The notes: generated from the sequence alone by a model not told the origin. A stretch of 64,000 nt of DNA from BPJO01 sp037189665 (GCA_037189665.1 JBBCIV010000041.1:21922-85921); one strand, 5' to 3'. Counted from the stretch's first letter, positions 48,269-57,963 are shown. Numbers and translations are program-made.

Positions 48269-50194
48269 CTACTTGATTGGCCGTCCTTGCGGGTCGGCCA
48301 GGTATAGACCTTTGGCAAGCGTTTCCAGGTGCGCCATGTCGTCGGGCTCGTCGGCCGCCGCGATCAGGTGGAGAACGATGTTTTCCGACCCCAGCCCCAT
48401 GCTATACAACACTTCGCGCGTCGTCCGGCCGAGGTCGCGGTCGTCGCCTTCGGTGCGCATCGCGGTGCCGCCCTCCGTCATGAATGCAACGCGCGTCGTG
48501 TTCTGGCGCGAGTGGGCATGCACGACCTTCTGCGCCAGGTCGACGAAGATGATGCCCTTGTCCGGCAACATTTTCGGTGTTCTCGCGCCTCGCACCTGCG
48601 GCGGCTCGGGGAACCGATATACGCGCAGCCGGGGTGCGACGCCCGTATCCGACGGACGAACGAATTCCACGCAGTCGTCCAACTTTCGCAGTACGAACCC
48701 TACCGGCGCGTCGCGGCTGTTCAGCGTTACGCCGCCGGCCACCTGCAGTTGCAGGGAGAACGTCGTTGCCGGCGCGTCGTTGGCGGCGGCGCGGTCCTGC
48801 GGCAGATGGCCGACTGGTGGAGGCAGTTCGGCCTCCGCCGGCGCGGCCCGTTGAGCTGGGTTGTCGGCGGCGGGAGCGGGCGTCGGGATGGCGATCGGCG
48901 TTGCCCTGAACTGACGGGCGAGGAAGTCGAATCCCGACGTCGTGCCGCTCGTGAACGCCCCGACGTGCCCACCGGCGGCGGCGAGTTGCAGCGTCACCTT
49001 CGGGCCGTGCCTGGCGGCGAACGCCTTCGCGTCGTCGGCGGGGGTGTTGTCGTCGTCCTCGCACTGATAGACGAAGACGCTGGCCGGCAGCGTTTCGATC
49101 CGCGACGGGGAGAAGCTGAAGAGGAACTTGTTCGTCCGCCCGTCGAAGGCGTCGAGGTGCTCCTTGAAACGTTCCGGCAGGTCGATCGCGGGGGCGAACG
49201 CCGCGACCGCCTTGATGCGCGGCTCCTTCGCCGCCGCCATCAGGGCGATGGTGCCCGACGAACTGTGGCCGGCGGCGCCGAGGCGGTTCGGATCGATCGA
49301 TTTCGCCGACGCCAGCACGGCGTCGATCGCGTCGGCGAGGTTCTTCAGCCCGCCGTCCGATTCGGCGTACGCCGTCATCGAGAGGCCCAGCAGCATCTCG
49401 TTTGCCCGCTCGTTCGCGCTGCTCAACTTCGACGGCGGCGTGCCGTCGAGCGTGTAGAGGCAGACCGCCACGCCGCGCGCCAGCAGGGGCAGGTAGTCGA
49501 GGTGTTCCGATTCATCGAACGCCACGCCCGTCAGCAGGTTTGACCCCGCCGGCGCGACGAACACGCACGGCAGCGACGCGTCCGCATGCGTTCCCGGCGG
49601 AAGGAAGAGCCGAACGTTCGTACGCTTTGCCTGGCGCGACGGGACCGTCGCGATCCCCTCCACATAGGTCGCTCGCGTTTGAAATTTGAGCGTCGGCGGG
49701 GCCGCCAGCACCGCCGGCTTAGGCGGCGGCGGGGGCGCGGAGACGGGCGGCGGAGCCGGAGTTTCGTCGGGCTTGATGAAAGCCCGGTCGATCGCCTCGC
49801 CCAGCTTGCGGTTGCTATATGGGCGGCCGAAGTAGAACTTCACCGCGACGAGCGCGCCGACCAGCAACACGACAAACGCGATCCCGCCGATCTTGTAAAT
49901 CAGGCTCGTCTCCGACCAGTTGAACGGTTTGCGCGCATCCTGAGATGACGGCGGCGACGGGCGTGAGACGGCGACGGCCGACGGCGACTGCGCCGCGTCC
50001 GGACGCAGGTGCGCGGGAGCCTGCATCACCGGCTCGTCCAGGTCCGCCAGATCCGGCAGATCGTCGTTTTCCGGAACGGCGAGCGTGAAGACATTCCCAC
50101 AGCCATTGCACCGCCCACGCTTGCCGATGCTCGCGCCCGGTACCTGGAACGACTTGCCGCAAGATGGGCACGACACGGTCAACTTCTCACTCAT
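48269..50194 (-). CDS. MJ0042 zinc-finger, membrane-anchored protein with alpha/beta-hydrolase domain
   Basis: 641 residues. The N-terminus has a zinc finger with two CxxC pairs, VSCPSCGKSFQVPGAS and GRCNGCGNVFTL (MJ0042 type, common in planctomycetes). A transmembrane helix is near residues 103-122 (IGGIAFVVLLVGALVAVKFY), then a Pro-rich linker and an alpha/beta-hydrolase domain with nucleophile elbow GAAGHSSSGTIALMAAA and a candidate His in AAAGGHVGAFTSGTT. The last 150 residues are another beta-rich domain. Typical of planctomycete envelope hydrolases that attack peptide or ester bonds; substrate unknown. ATG 50192-50194, with no neighbour directly upstream, is likely the first gene of the leftward unit to rhaA. 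Confidence 0.75.
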   Translation of the reverse strand: MSEKLTVSCPSCGKSFQVPGASIGKRGRCNGCGNVFTLAVPENDDLPDLADLDEPVMQAPAHLRPDAAQSPSAVAVSRPSPPSSQDARKPFNWSETSLIYKIGGIAFVVLLVGALVAVKFYFGRPYSNRKLGEAIDRAFIKPDETPAPPPVSAPPPPPKPAVLAAPPTLKFQTRATYVEGIATVPSRQAKRTNVRLFLPPGTHADASLPCVFVAPAGSNLLTGVAFDESEHLDYLPLLARGVAVCLYTLDGTPPSKLSSANERANEMLLGLSMTAYAESDGGLKNLADAIDAVLASAKSIDPNRLGAAGHSSSGTIALMAAAKEPRIKAVAAFAPAIDLPERFKEHLDAFDGRTNKFLFSFSPSRIETLPASVFVYQCEDDDNTPADDAKAFAARHGPKVTLQLAAAGGHVGAFTSGTTSGFDFLARQFRATPIAIPTPAPAADNPAQRAAPAEAELPPPVGHLPQDRAAANDAPATTFSLQLQVAGGVTLNSRDAPVGFVLRKLDDCVEFVRPSDTGVAPRLRVYRFPEPPQVRGARTPKMLPDKGIIFVDLAQKVVHAHSRQNTTRVAFMTEGGTAMRTEGDDRDLGRTTREVLYSMGLGSENIVLHLIAAADEPDDMAHLETLAKGLYLADPQGRPIK

Positions 50195-50380
50195 GTGATC
50201 TGATATCCCCTCTTCAGGTGTAAACGAAGGAGGAATATCCTAACGTTTACCGGTGTGATTTTCGCCATCTGCGGCGATTTTCCCGCCGACGTTTTCGGGT
50301 ATCAGCGGTATTAAGAGAAGGGACGATTCGCCTCGCCAATCGTCGGCGGGAAAGGTTAAGGACACGCGACGACGATATGT

Positions 50381-50411
50381 TTTTTGCCAAACGAACCCAA
50401 TTCGGTTGTAA
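50381..50411 (+). repeat. Copy of the dispersed motif ACGAACCCAATT
   Basis: TTTTTGCCAAACGAACCCAA followed by TTCGGTTGTAAG. It lies in the 368-base gap between two divergent genes (50195-50562), where the only other recognisable feature is a second copy 110 bases further. Confidence 0.6.
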
Positions 50412-50490
50412 GTCCATGCCGGAACTTTGGTTACGGAAAGGCATAGCATTTGTGATGGAATGAGCGAGACGACGCGGTGTTCGACGCGGA

Positions 50491-50523
50491 CTTTTTGCCA
50501 AACGAACCCAATTTTCCTGTAAG
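50491..50523 (+). repeat. Copy of the dispersed motif ACGAACCCAATT
   Basis: CTTTTTGCCAAACGAACCCA followed by ATTTTCCTGTAAG, nearly the same 24-base core and same orientation as the copy at 50381, both ending in TGTAAG. It is about 40 bases before the start of the DUF4159 gene. Confidence 0.6.
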
Positions 50524-50562
50524 ATGTTGATTTGAATTGAGATACGAACGAGAGGGTCGGCC

Positions 50563-52059
50563 ATGTTCAAACGTCTGTCGATCGGTCTGCTGATGATCGG
50601 CCTCGCCGCACCGGTGGCGAGCGCGGACGGGTTCCAGAACCCCAAGGCGAACATCCCGCCACAGGCCAAGCCCCAGCGCCGAAACGCCGGCGAGGGCTTT
50701 CCGCCGTTGCCGTTGCCGGCGACCCCGCTTCGGCGATCGGAAAAAAAACGCGAGCCCAGTCCGCCGGCGCTCGTTGGGACCGTCACCTTTGGCAAAGGGC
50801 AGATCCAAGGCGGCTCGGGCGACTGGCAGACCACCATCATCGATATCGAAAAGTGGGTGCAGTGGAGCAACAACCAACTTGGGCAGAAGTACCGCTTCGT
50901 CCAGACCGACTTCGCCAGGTTCAGCTACGACCCGACGGAACTGCCGATCCTCTATTTCACCGGCTGGCAGGCGTTGCCGCAGTTTGACGAGGGCACGGTC
51001 CAGCGGCTTCGGCAATACCTGACCGACGGCGGAACGTGGGTGGTCCACAGCAACTGCGGTCGGCCGGAGTTCAACGAGTCGTTCCGGCGCGAGATCAAGC
51101 GCATCTTCCCCGACCGCGAGATGGCCGCCATCCCGAGCGACCACCCGCTCTACTCGTCGTTCCACCCGATCAAGGAGATGCGCGTCCGCAAGGGCAGCGA
51201 GCCGTTCAAGACCATCCCGCCTTACCTCGAAGTGCTGAACATCGGCACGCGGGCGGCGGTCATCTTCTCGCCCATCGACCTGTCGTGCGGGTGGGACGCC
51301 GAGAAGAACCCGATCGAGGGCGGCGTGCTCTATCACCAGCAGGACGCGCTGAAGCTCGGCGCGAACATCACCACCTACGTGCTGGCGGAGTATCAGTACG
51401 GCCGGTTCTTCGCGCACGAGAAGATCTACCACCAGACCGACCAGGCCACGCGCGACCAGCTCGTGCTCGGCCAGATCGTCCACAACGGCGACTGGGATCC
51501 CGTCCCGCACGGCATTCCGAATCTATTGAAAACCATCGATCAGAGCACCACGCTCAACGTGCAGTTCAAGCGCATCCCCGTCGATCCGGCGAGGGACGAC
51601 ATCTTCCGATTCCCCGTGCTGATGCTGATCGGCCAGCGCGATTTCCAGTGGTCGGGCGACGCCGTCAAACGCCTTCGCGAATACCTCGACAACGGCGGCG
51701 TGCTGTGGGTGGATTGCGCGGTCGGCAGCAGCGAGTTCGACCGCGCGTTCCGGCGCGAGATCAGGAAGGTCTACGCCGATCGCGACCTCAGGCCGCTTCC
51801 GACGTCGCACCCGATGTTCACGTTCGTCTCCGATGCCCGCCAGGTGCATCTGGCGCCGCTGGGCGCGCAGTTGTTCCCCGGTCTGAACACGCCCGCGATC
51901 GAGGCGATCGAGATCGACGGCCTGCTGCCGGTGGTCTACTCGCGCCTCTCCCTCAGCGCCGGCTGGGAGAAGCTGCCCCGCGCCTACAACGTCGGCTACA
52001 GCGACGACGACGCCGTGAAGATCGGCGTGAACGCGCTGATGTACCTCGTGACGCACTGA
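50563..52059 (+). CDS. Secreted DUF4159 protein with two homologous halves
   Basis: 498 residues; signal peptide LSIGLLMIGLAAPVASA. Two DUF4159 domains are visible, each beginning with a short strand and the block RLRQYLTDGGTWVVHSNCGR, PEFNESFRREIKRIFPDRE (first) and RLREYLDNGGVLWVDCAVGS, SEFDRAFRREIRKVYADRD (second). Each is followed by a P-x-x-HP segment (IPSDHPLYSSF, LPTSHPMFTFV). The domain is widespread in planctomycetes and fused elsewhere to putative peptide-modifying regulators; its activity is unknown, but the fold resembles glutamine amidotransferase-like domains. It is monocistronic, with a long perfect hairpin downstream. Confidence 0.82.
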   Translation: MFKRLSIGLLMIGLAAPVASADGFQNPKANIPPQAKPQRRNAGEGFPPLPLPATPLRRSEKKREPSPPALVGTVTFGKGQIQGGSGDWQTTIIDIEKWVQWSNNQLGQKYRFVQTDFARFSYDPTELPILYFTGWQALPQFDEGTVQRLRQYLTDGGTWVVHSNCGRPEFNESFRREIKRIFPDREMAAIPSDHPLYSSFHPIKEMRVRKGSEPFKTIPPYLEVLNIGTRAAVIFSPIDLSCGWDAEKNPIEGGVLYHQQDALKLGANITTYVLAEYQYGRFFAHEKIYHQTDQATRDQLVLGQIVHNGDWDPVPHGIPNLLKTIDQSTTLNVQFKRIPVDPARDDIFRFPVLMLIGQRDFQWSGDAVKRLREYLDNGGVLWVDCAVGSSEFDRAFRREIRKVYADRDLRPLPTSHPMFTFVSDARQVHLAPLGAQLFPGLNTPAIEAIEIDGLLPVVYSRLSLSAGWEKLPRAYNVGYSDDDAVKIGVNALMYLVTH

Positions 52060-52114
52060 GACGCGCGAGCGAGCGGTGGCGCGCGCGTCGACGCGTTTGC
52101 CATCCGTGCCAAAA

Positions 52115-52163
52115 CGATCGGACACGAGCCCGTTCGCCTGCGGCGTGAACTCGTGTCCGATCG
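52115..52163. terminator. Perfect 14-bp hairpin between convergent genes
   Basis: CGATCGGACACGAG (52115-52128) and its complement CTCGTGTCCGATCG (52150-52163) enclose a 21-base loop. No T-run follows on either strand. It lies between the convergent DUF4159 and isocitrate dehydrogenase genes and is probably a bidirectional transcription stop or mRNA end stabiliser. Confidence 0.6.
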
Positions 52164-52213
52164 ATGTGCGTTCGCATTTCACAGCAGCGGGGGCTGCCGC
52201 GATGAAACGACGG

Positions 52214-53503
52214 CTACATGTTCTTGATGATCTCGTCGCCGAACTCGCTGCACTTCACCTTCTTCGCGCCGTCCATCAGGCGGTGGAAGTCGTAGGTGAC
52301 GGTCTTGTTGGCGATCGATTTTTCGAGGCCCTTGATGACCAGGTCGGCCGCTTCCTGCCAGCCGAGGTGTTCGAGCATCATGACGCCGGAGAGGATGACC
52401 GATCCGGGGTTGACGACGTCCTGGTTGGCGTACTTCGGGGCCGTGCCGTGCGTGGCCTCGAAGATCGCGTGGCCGGTGACGTAGTTGATGTTCGCGCCCG
52501 GCGCGATGCCGATGCCGCCCACCTGCGCCGCCAGCGCGTCGGAGAGGTAGTCGCCGTTGAGGTTCAGCGTCGCGATGACGTCGAAGTCTTCCGGTCGGGT
52601 CAGCACCTGCTGAAGCGTGATGTCGGCGATGGCGTCCTTGATGACGAGGCCCGCGCCCGGCTTGCCTTCGGGGATCTTGCACCACGGCCCGCCGTCGATC
52701 TCGACCGCGCCGAACACTTCCTTCGCCAGCTCGTAGCCCCAGTCGCGGAACGCGCCTTCCGTGAACTTCATGATGTTGCCCTTGTGCACGAGCGTGACGC
52801 TCTTGCGCTTGTGCTTGATCGCGTACTCGATCGCGGAGTAGATCAGGCGCTGGCTGCCCTGTTTGCTGACCGGCTTGATGCCGATGCCGACCTGCAGCGT
52901 CTGGTCCGAGCCGTGGCCGAGCTGCTTGTGCCATGCTTCGACTTTTTCGGCGCTGCCGAAGCGAACCTTGCCGAAGCCCTTGGGGTCTGCCGTTTTCAGG
53001 AACTCCAGCACCTTCGCCGCCTCCGGCGTGCCGGCGGCGTATTCGATGCCGGCGTAGATGTCCTCGGTGTTCTCGCGGAAGATCACCATGTTCACCTTCT
53101 CCGGGTGCTTCACCGGCGAAGGCACGCCCGTGAAGTACTGCACCGGACGCGAACAGACGTACAGGTCCAGCAACTGGCGAAGCGCCACGTTCAGCGACCG
53201 AATCCCGCCGCCGACGGGGGTGGTCAGCGGACCCTTGATGCCGACGATGTACTTCTGGAACGCCTCGACGGTTTCATCGGGCAGCCAGTTCTTGGTCTGG
53301 TTGAACGCCTTCTCGCCGGCGAGCACTTCCTTCCAGACGATCTTCTTGGCGCCCTTGTACGCCTTCTCCACCGCCGCATCGAGCACGCGCACGCTGGCGC
53401 GCCAGATGTCGGGGCCCGTGCCGTCGCCTTCGATGAAGGGAATGATCGGGTCGTTGGGAACGTTGAGCTTCCCGTTCTGCATCGAAATGACATTGCCGGC
53501 CAT
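52214..53503 (-). CDS. icd: NADP-dependent isocitrate dehydrogenase
   Basis: 429 residues, the bacterial icd length. It oxidises and decarboxylates isocitrate to 2-oxoglutarate in the citric acid cycle. The phosphorylatable Ser/isocitrate-binding block is GGGIRSLNVALRQLLDLYVC; metal-binding Asp residues lie in VVIKDAIADITLQQVLTRPE and the NGDYLSDALAAQVGG block; LVHKGNIMKFTEGAFRDWGY and HAIFEATHGTAPKYANQDVV contribute to substrate and nucleotide binding. Its strand and the hairpin separate it from the DUF4159 gene; the promoter must lie in 53504-53675, shared with the divergent lipoprotein gene. Confidence 0.96.
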   Translation of the reverse strand: MAGNVISMQNGKLNVPNDPIIPFIEGDGTGPDIWRASVRVLDAAVEKAYKGAKKIVWKEVLAGEKAFNQTKNWLPDETVEAFQKYIVGIKGPLTTPVGGGIRSLNVALRQLLDLYVCSRPVQYFTGVPSPVKHPEKVNMVIFRENTEDIYAGIEYAAGTPEAAKVLEFLKTADPKGFGKVRFGSAEKVEAWHKQLGHGSDQTLQVGIGIKPVSKQGSQRLIYSAIEYAIKHKRKSVTLVHKGNIMKFTEGAFRDWGYELAKEVFGAVEIDGGPWCKIPEGKPGAGLVIKDAIADITLQQVLTRPEDFDVIATLNLNGDYLSDALAAQVGGIGIAPGANINYVTGHAIFEATHGTAPKYANQDVVNPGSVILSGVMMLEHLGWQEAADLVIKGLEKSIANKTVTYDFHRLMDGAKKVKCSEFGDEIIKNM

Positions 53504-53675
53504 GTGCGATTCTCCGTTGAAAAGAGGGTTTCAGGTTCAGTGCGAGCCGCCGATTATGAACATCCGCCGGAAAACCTCAAACCGCGCGCCGCAAACAACC
53601 CCGCGTGGTTTCGCCTTCCGCTCGCGTTGCCGCGGGCGTGGGGGCCGACTATCCTGCCGCCGGAGGAAATACCCC

Positions 53676-54320
53676 ATGCGAACGAATCCTCTCGTGAAAG
53701 CCCGCAACCTCGGAAACCTGACGGCCGCGATGGTCGCGTTCGGATGCCTGTGGTGCGCCGGATGCGGAAACGAAACGCCCGCGGCGAACGGCGAGCCGGC
53801 CTCAGGCCCGCCGTCGTCGTCTTCATCGACGCCCCCCGCGGCGGCGCAAGCGCCCGCGCCGGAGGCGCCGATCGCATGGTGGGTGCCGCAGAACTGGGAA
53901 CGCGTGCCGGGGGAAAAGCCGATGCGCGTCGCCACGTTTCGCCGGGGCGTGGCGAACGAGGAGATCGTCGTCTCGCAGTTCCCCGGCGATGTCGGCGGGG
54001 TGCTGGCGAACGTGAATCGCTGGCGGCAGCAGGTCGGTTTGCCGCCGATCACCGAAGCAGAGTTGCCCACGCAAATTCGCCCGTTCGATAACGGCAAGCT
54101 GAAGGGACACACGATGCGTCTTCGGGGCGAGCATCAGCACATGCTGGCGGCGATCATCGGCGATCCCGACGCCAATCGCACGTGGTTCGTCAAGGCGGTC
54201 ACCACCCCGATGGCCGCCGACACGCTGGAAGTCAACCTCTACGCCTTCGCGGGCAGTTTCGGGACCGGCGAATTCCCATCCGAACTGGCCCCGAGCGCCA
54301 CGCAGCCGTCGCAGAAGTAG
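53676..54320 (+). CDS. Lipoprotein of unknown function
   Basis: 214 residues from ATG 53676, chosen by GGAGG nine bases upstream; the longer frame from 53058 is an antisense artefact over icd. The signal peptide ends with a lipobox (FGCLWCAGC-GNE), then a Pro/Ser/Ala-rich linker, then a globular domain of about 150 residues (WWVPQNWERVPGEKPMRVAT, VSQFPGDVGGVLANVNRWRQ, LKGHTMRLRGEHQHMLAAII). This domain is common in planctomycete lipoproteins that begin with a predicted cleavage pattern, but has no known activity. It is divergent from icd. Confidence 0.8.
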   Translation: MRTNPLVKARNLGNLTAAMVAFGCLWCAGCGNETPAANGEPASGPPSSSSSTPPAAAQAPAPEAPIAWWVPQNWERVPGEKPMRVATFRRGVANEEIVVSQFPGDVGGVLANVNRWRQQVGLPPITEAELPTQIRPFDNGKLKGHTMRLRGEHQHMLAAIIGDPDANRTWFVKAVTTPMAADTLEVNLYAFAGSFGTGEFPSELAPSATQPSQK

Positions 54321-54462
54321 ATCGACTTCGGGGCCCTTTGGCGTACCTCACACAGGGCGACATTCAGGAAGGGGGCGGGGTTCATCAAAAGTCTTGGATG
54401 ACATTCCTTCGCAGCCGACATGATGGATTGGCAATTCAGGGCGGGTTGCATAGCATCGGGGG

Positions 54463-57400
54463 ATGAAATCTGCTCTTCCCGACTCGATCGGGCGGCTTCT
54501 GGCCGCGTCCGATCTGGTTGAACTTGCGCAAACGCTTCAGAAGGATCGGCTCGCGGCGGCGTACGGGTTGTGGGGGTCGTCCGCCAGCGCGGTGGCGGCG
54601 GCGGTGCAGGGGCGGTTGGATAAGCCGCTGCTGTTCGTGTGCGGCCATCTGGATGAGGCGGACGACATCGCGGACGACATCGAGCTGTTCTCCGGGCATC
54701 GGCCCACGGTCGTGCCGAGCCTGGAGACGGCGGGCAACCTCGGGCGCGTGAGCGAAGAGCAGGCGTCGGACCGCATGCGGCTGGTGCAGAAGCTGGCATC
54801 GGGCAAGTCGCCCCGCGCGCTGGTGGCGCCGATCCAGGCGATCATGCAGCCGGTGCCGGCGCGCGACGAGCTGAAGCACCTGACGCGCGATCTGGCTAAG
54901 GGCATGACGATGGAGCCGGAGAAGCTCATCGTCTGGCTGTCGGATCACGGGTACAGCCGGGTGGACCAGTGCGAGGTGCCCGGCGACTTCGCGGTGCGCG
55001 GCGGGATCATCGACATCTACCTGCCCGGCGAGTTTCAGCTCGAAGGCGAATCCAAGAACGAGGAGATCGGCCTGCCGGTGCGCATCGATTTCTTCGGCGA
55101 TCAGGTCGAAAGCCTCAAGCGGTTCGACCTCGACACCCTCGGCTCGGGCGAGCCGCTTCAGCAGGTCGGGCTGGTGGATATCAAGGGACAGATGTCGACC
55201 ACGACGGGACAAACGCACCTGCTGGCGTACCTGCCCGCCGACGCGATCGTGATCCTCAACCAGCCGCTGGAGATCCAGGAACAGGCGCGAAGCTACCTCG
55301 AGCGCGTGCCCGACCAGCGCGGCATCTATCCCCTGAACGCGCTGCTTCGGCACGCGGCGGAGTTCACGCTGCTGGAGATGAGCGACTTCGACCAGGGCCT
55401 GTCGAGCGTGCCGACGTTCGTCGGCGACAAAGAGCCGGCGCGAAAGGCGCTGCCGATCAAGTCGATGCAGAAGTTCGAGACGGAGGCGAAGAAGGCCGTC
55501 CACGAGCTGCGCGAGATGGCGGATGAATATGACGTCGTCGTCTTCTGTGAGAACGAAGGCGAGCAGAAACGGTTCAGGGAATTGCTGGATAACGAGCAGC
55601 CGGGGCTGTCGAAGAAGATCGGCCTGCCGCTGGGGTATCTGCATCGGGGCTTCATCTTCGCCGTTGACCCTGCCAGGCCCCTGGCGCTGCTGGGGCACCA
55701 CGAGCTGTTCCACCGGTTCGAGGTCCGCCGGCGCGCTAAGCGAGTGATCAACGCCAAGCCGGTGGACAGCTTTCTCGATCTGCAACAGGGGGATTACGTC
55801 GTCCACGTCGCGCATGGCATCGCGAAGTTCCTGGGCCTCAAGACCATGCAGAAGGACGGGAAGACGGAGGAGTACCTCACGCTCCGCTTCGCCGAAGACG
55901 CCACGCTGCACGTGCCGGCGGCGCGGATCAACCTGATCCAGAAGTACGTGGGCGGGTTCAGCGGGTCGCCGCAGTTATCGCGCCTGGGATCGGGCGTGTG
56001 GGACAAGCAGAAGGAGAAGGTGGCAGAGGCCGTCATGGACATGGCGGCGGAGCTGATCGAAGTGCAGGCGGCGCGGGCGGCGGAAGTGGGCACGGCGTTT
56101 CCTCCCGACAGCGAATGGCAGAAGGAGTTCGAGGCCGAGTTTCCGTACACCCCCACGCCCGACCAGGTGACCAGCGCCGAGGAGATCAAGCAGGACATGA
56201 TCCGCCCGCGCCCCATGGACCGCCTGCTGTGCGGCGACGTCGGCTACGGCAAGACCGAGCTGGCGATGCGGGCGGCATTCAAGGCGTGCGAGGCCGGCAA
56301 GCAGGTGGCGGTGCTGGTGCCCACGACGGTGCTGGCGGAACAGCACTTCCGATCGTTCCGCGAGCGCATGGCGAGCTATCCGTTCCGCATCGAGTCGATC
56401 AGCCGATTCAAGACCAGCAAGGAGTCGAAGCAGATCACCAAGCACCTGTCGGAAGGGCAGGTGGACGTGATCATCGGCACGCATCGGATCCTGAGCAAGG
56501 ACATCAAGTTCAGCGACCTGGGGCTGGTGATCGTCGACGAAGAGCAGCGCTTCGGCGTGACGCACAAGGAGCGATTGAAGCAGATGCGCACGCAGGTGGA
56601 CGTGCTGACGATGAGCGCCACGCCCATCCCGCGAACGCTGCACATGTCGATGATGGGCCTGCGCGACATCAGCTCGCTGACGACCGCGCCGCAGGACCGC
56701 CGATCGGTGGTGACGGAGGTGATGGCGTACGACAAGAACCGCGTAAAGCTGGCGATCCTGCGCGAGCTGCAGCGCGAGGGGCAGGTCTACTTCGTTCACA
56801 ATCGCGTGAACAACATCATCGAGGTGGCGGACGAGATCCAGCAGATGGTGCCCGACGCCCGCGTGATCATCGGCCACGGGCAGATGGGCGACGGCGAGAT
56901 GGAAGAGGCGATGTTGAAGTTCATCCGCCACGAGGCCGACATCCTCGTCTGCACGACGATCATCGAAAGCGGCCTGGATATCCCGAACGCCAACACGATC
57001 ATCATCAACGCCGCCGACCGCTTCGGCCTGAGCGAACTGCACCAGTTGCGAGGACGGGTGGGGCGGTGGAAGCACCGGGCGTATTGCTATCTGCTGTTGC
57101 CGCCCGATCGGCCCGTCACCGACATCGCCGCCAAGCGCCTGAAGGCGATCGAGGAATACAGCCATCTGGGCGCGGGCTTCAAGATCGCGATGCGCGACCT
57201 GGAACTCCGCGGCGCCGGCAACATCCTCGGCCCGGAACAATCCGGGCATATCGCGACGGTGGGGTACGAGATGTACTGCCAGCTTCTGGAAGAGGCGGTG
57301 CATCAGTTGAAGCACGACAAGAAGATCACCCGCCCCGAGGCCCACGTCGACATCGGCGTGACCGCGATCCTGCCGAAGCAGTACATCCCCAACGACCGCC

Positions 57401-57801
57401 AGCGCCTCGACGTCTATCGGCGGCTGACGCGCTGCGCCGATGTGGAAACGGTGGAGGCGCTGCAGAAGGACGTCACCGACGCCTACGGCGAAATCCCGCG
57501 TCAGGCGGTGGTGCTGTTCGCGCTCACGGAACTGCGGCTGCTGGCGGGGCATTTCGGGATCGACAAGATCATCAAGAAGGAGCCGGACGTCGTCTTCAAC
57601 GTCGAAAACGCGCAACGCGCCAGCTTTGCGCTGACCGGCGCACCGGGACGATTGACGGTGGTGGACGAGAAAACCGTCTACCTCCGCATGCCGCCGACCT
57701 TCCTCGAGCCGGATACGCTGCTCTTGGCGCTGTGCAAGCTGATGCAGAACGCGAGAAAAAAGGAAGGTAGCAGTGGTGTCCCGCCCGTGACCGCGAATTA
57801 A
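54463..57801 (+). CDS. mfd: Transcription-repair coupling factor Mfd
   Basis: 1112 residues. The ATP-driven translocase removes stalled RNA polymerase from lesions and recruits UvrA. The order is standard: UvrB-like N-terminal part with MNVSL-like blocks (KYRG-poor here), then a CarD-like RNA-polymerase-binding domain near residues 440-510 (LQQGDYVVHVAHGIAKFLGL), the RecG-type motor with Walker A about residue 588 (LLCGDVGYGKTELAMRAAFK), DEEQ about residue 691 (LVIVDEEQRFGVTHKERLKQ), SATPIPRTLHMSMMGLRDIS, and motif VI in LHQLRGRVGRWKHRAYCYLL. The TRCF C-terminal domain starts near 960 (DIGVTAILPKQYIPNDRQRL). ATG 54463 fits the family N-terminus. Two long frames inside it on either strand are GC shadows. 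Confidence 0.96.
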   Translation: MKSALPDSIGRLLAASDLVELAQTLQKDRLAAAYGLWGSSASAVAAAVQGRLDKPLLFVCGHLDEADDIADDIELFSGHRPTVVPSLETAGNLGRVSEEQASDRMRLVQKLASGKSPRALVAPIQAIMQPVPARDELKHLTRDLAKGMTMEPEKLIVWLSDHGYSRVDQCEVPGDFAVRGGIIDIYLPGEFQLEGESKNEEIGLPVRIDFFGDQVESLKRFDLDTLGSGEPLQQVGLVDIKGQMSTTTGQTHLLAYLPADAIVILNQPLEIQEQARSYLERVPDQRGIYPLNALLRHAAEFTLLEMSDFDQGLSSVPTFVGDKEPARKALPIKSMQKFETEAKKAVHELREMADEYDVVVFCENEGEQKRFRELLDNEQPGLSKKIGLPLGYLHRGFIFAVDPARPLALLGHHELFHRFEVRRRAKRVINAKPVDSFLDLQQGDYVVHVAHGIAKFLGLKTMQKDGKTEEYLTLRFAEDATLHVPAARINLIQKYVGGFSGSPQLSRLGSGVWDKQKEKVAEAVMDMAAELIEVQAARAAEVGTAFPPDSEWQKEFEAEFPYTPTPDQVTSAEEIKQDMIRPRPMDRLLCGDVGYGKTELAMRAAFKACEAGKQVAVLVPTTVLAEQHFRSFRERMASYPFRIESISRFKTSKESKQITKHLSEGQVDVIIGTHRILSKDIKFSDLGLVIVDEEQRFGVTHKERLKQMRTQVDVLTMSATPIPRTLHMSMMGLRDISSLTTAPQDRRSVVTEVMAYDKNRVKLAILRELQREGQVYFVHNRVNNIIEVADEIQQMVPDARVIIGHGQMGDGEMEEAMLKFIRHEADILVCTTIIESGLDIPNANTIIINAADRFGLSELHQLRGRVGRWKHRAYCYLLLPPDRPVTDIAAKRLKAIEEYSHLGAGFKIAMRDLELRGAGNILGPEQSGHIATVGYEMYCQLLEEAVHQLKHDKKITRPEAHVDIGVTAILPKQYIPNDRQRLDVYRRLTRCADVETVEALQKDVTDAYGEIPRQAVVLFALTELRLLAGHFGIDKIIKKEPDVVFNVENAQRASFALTGAPGRLTVVDEKTVYLRMPPTFLEPDTLLLALCKLMQNARKKEGSSGVPPVTAN

Positions 57802-57963
57802 TCCCACGTCCGAGACGGCCGTGCCACTTTCCGATCGGGGACATCCTCGGACGCGAGGCGATCAGTTTGCGGTTCAGCACACCTCTGACGGCCACGTTCA
57901 TCTTGGCGGATCATAGCCCGGCAATTTGACGATCGCCGGGGCGATGCCCATCATGGCCCGGAT

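Noticed and set aside
52076..54091. 671-codon plus-strand frame opposite icd
   Set aside because: Icd on the minus strand is complete and certain; the frame is its antisense shadow extended into the lipoprotein gene in the wrong phase.
54436..57807. Very long open frames antisense to, and in another frame of, mfd (491, 610 and 590 codons)
   Set aside because: They lie wholly over a complete, recognisable mfd. Their composition is Arg/His/Gln-rich or low in hydrophobic residues and they show no motif; this is the usual effect of high GC with G/C-biased third positions.
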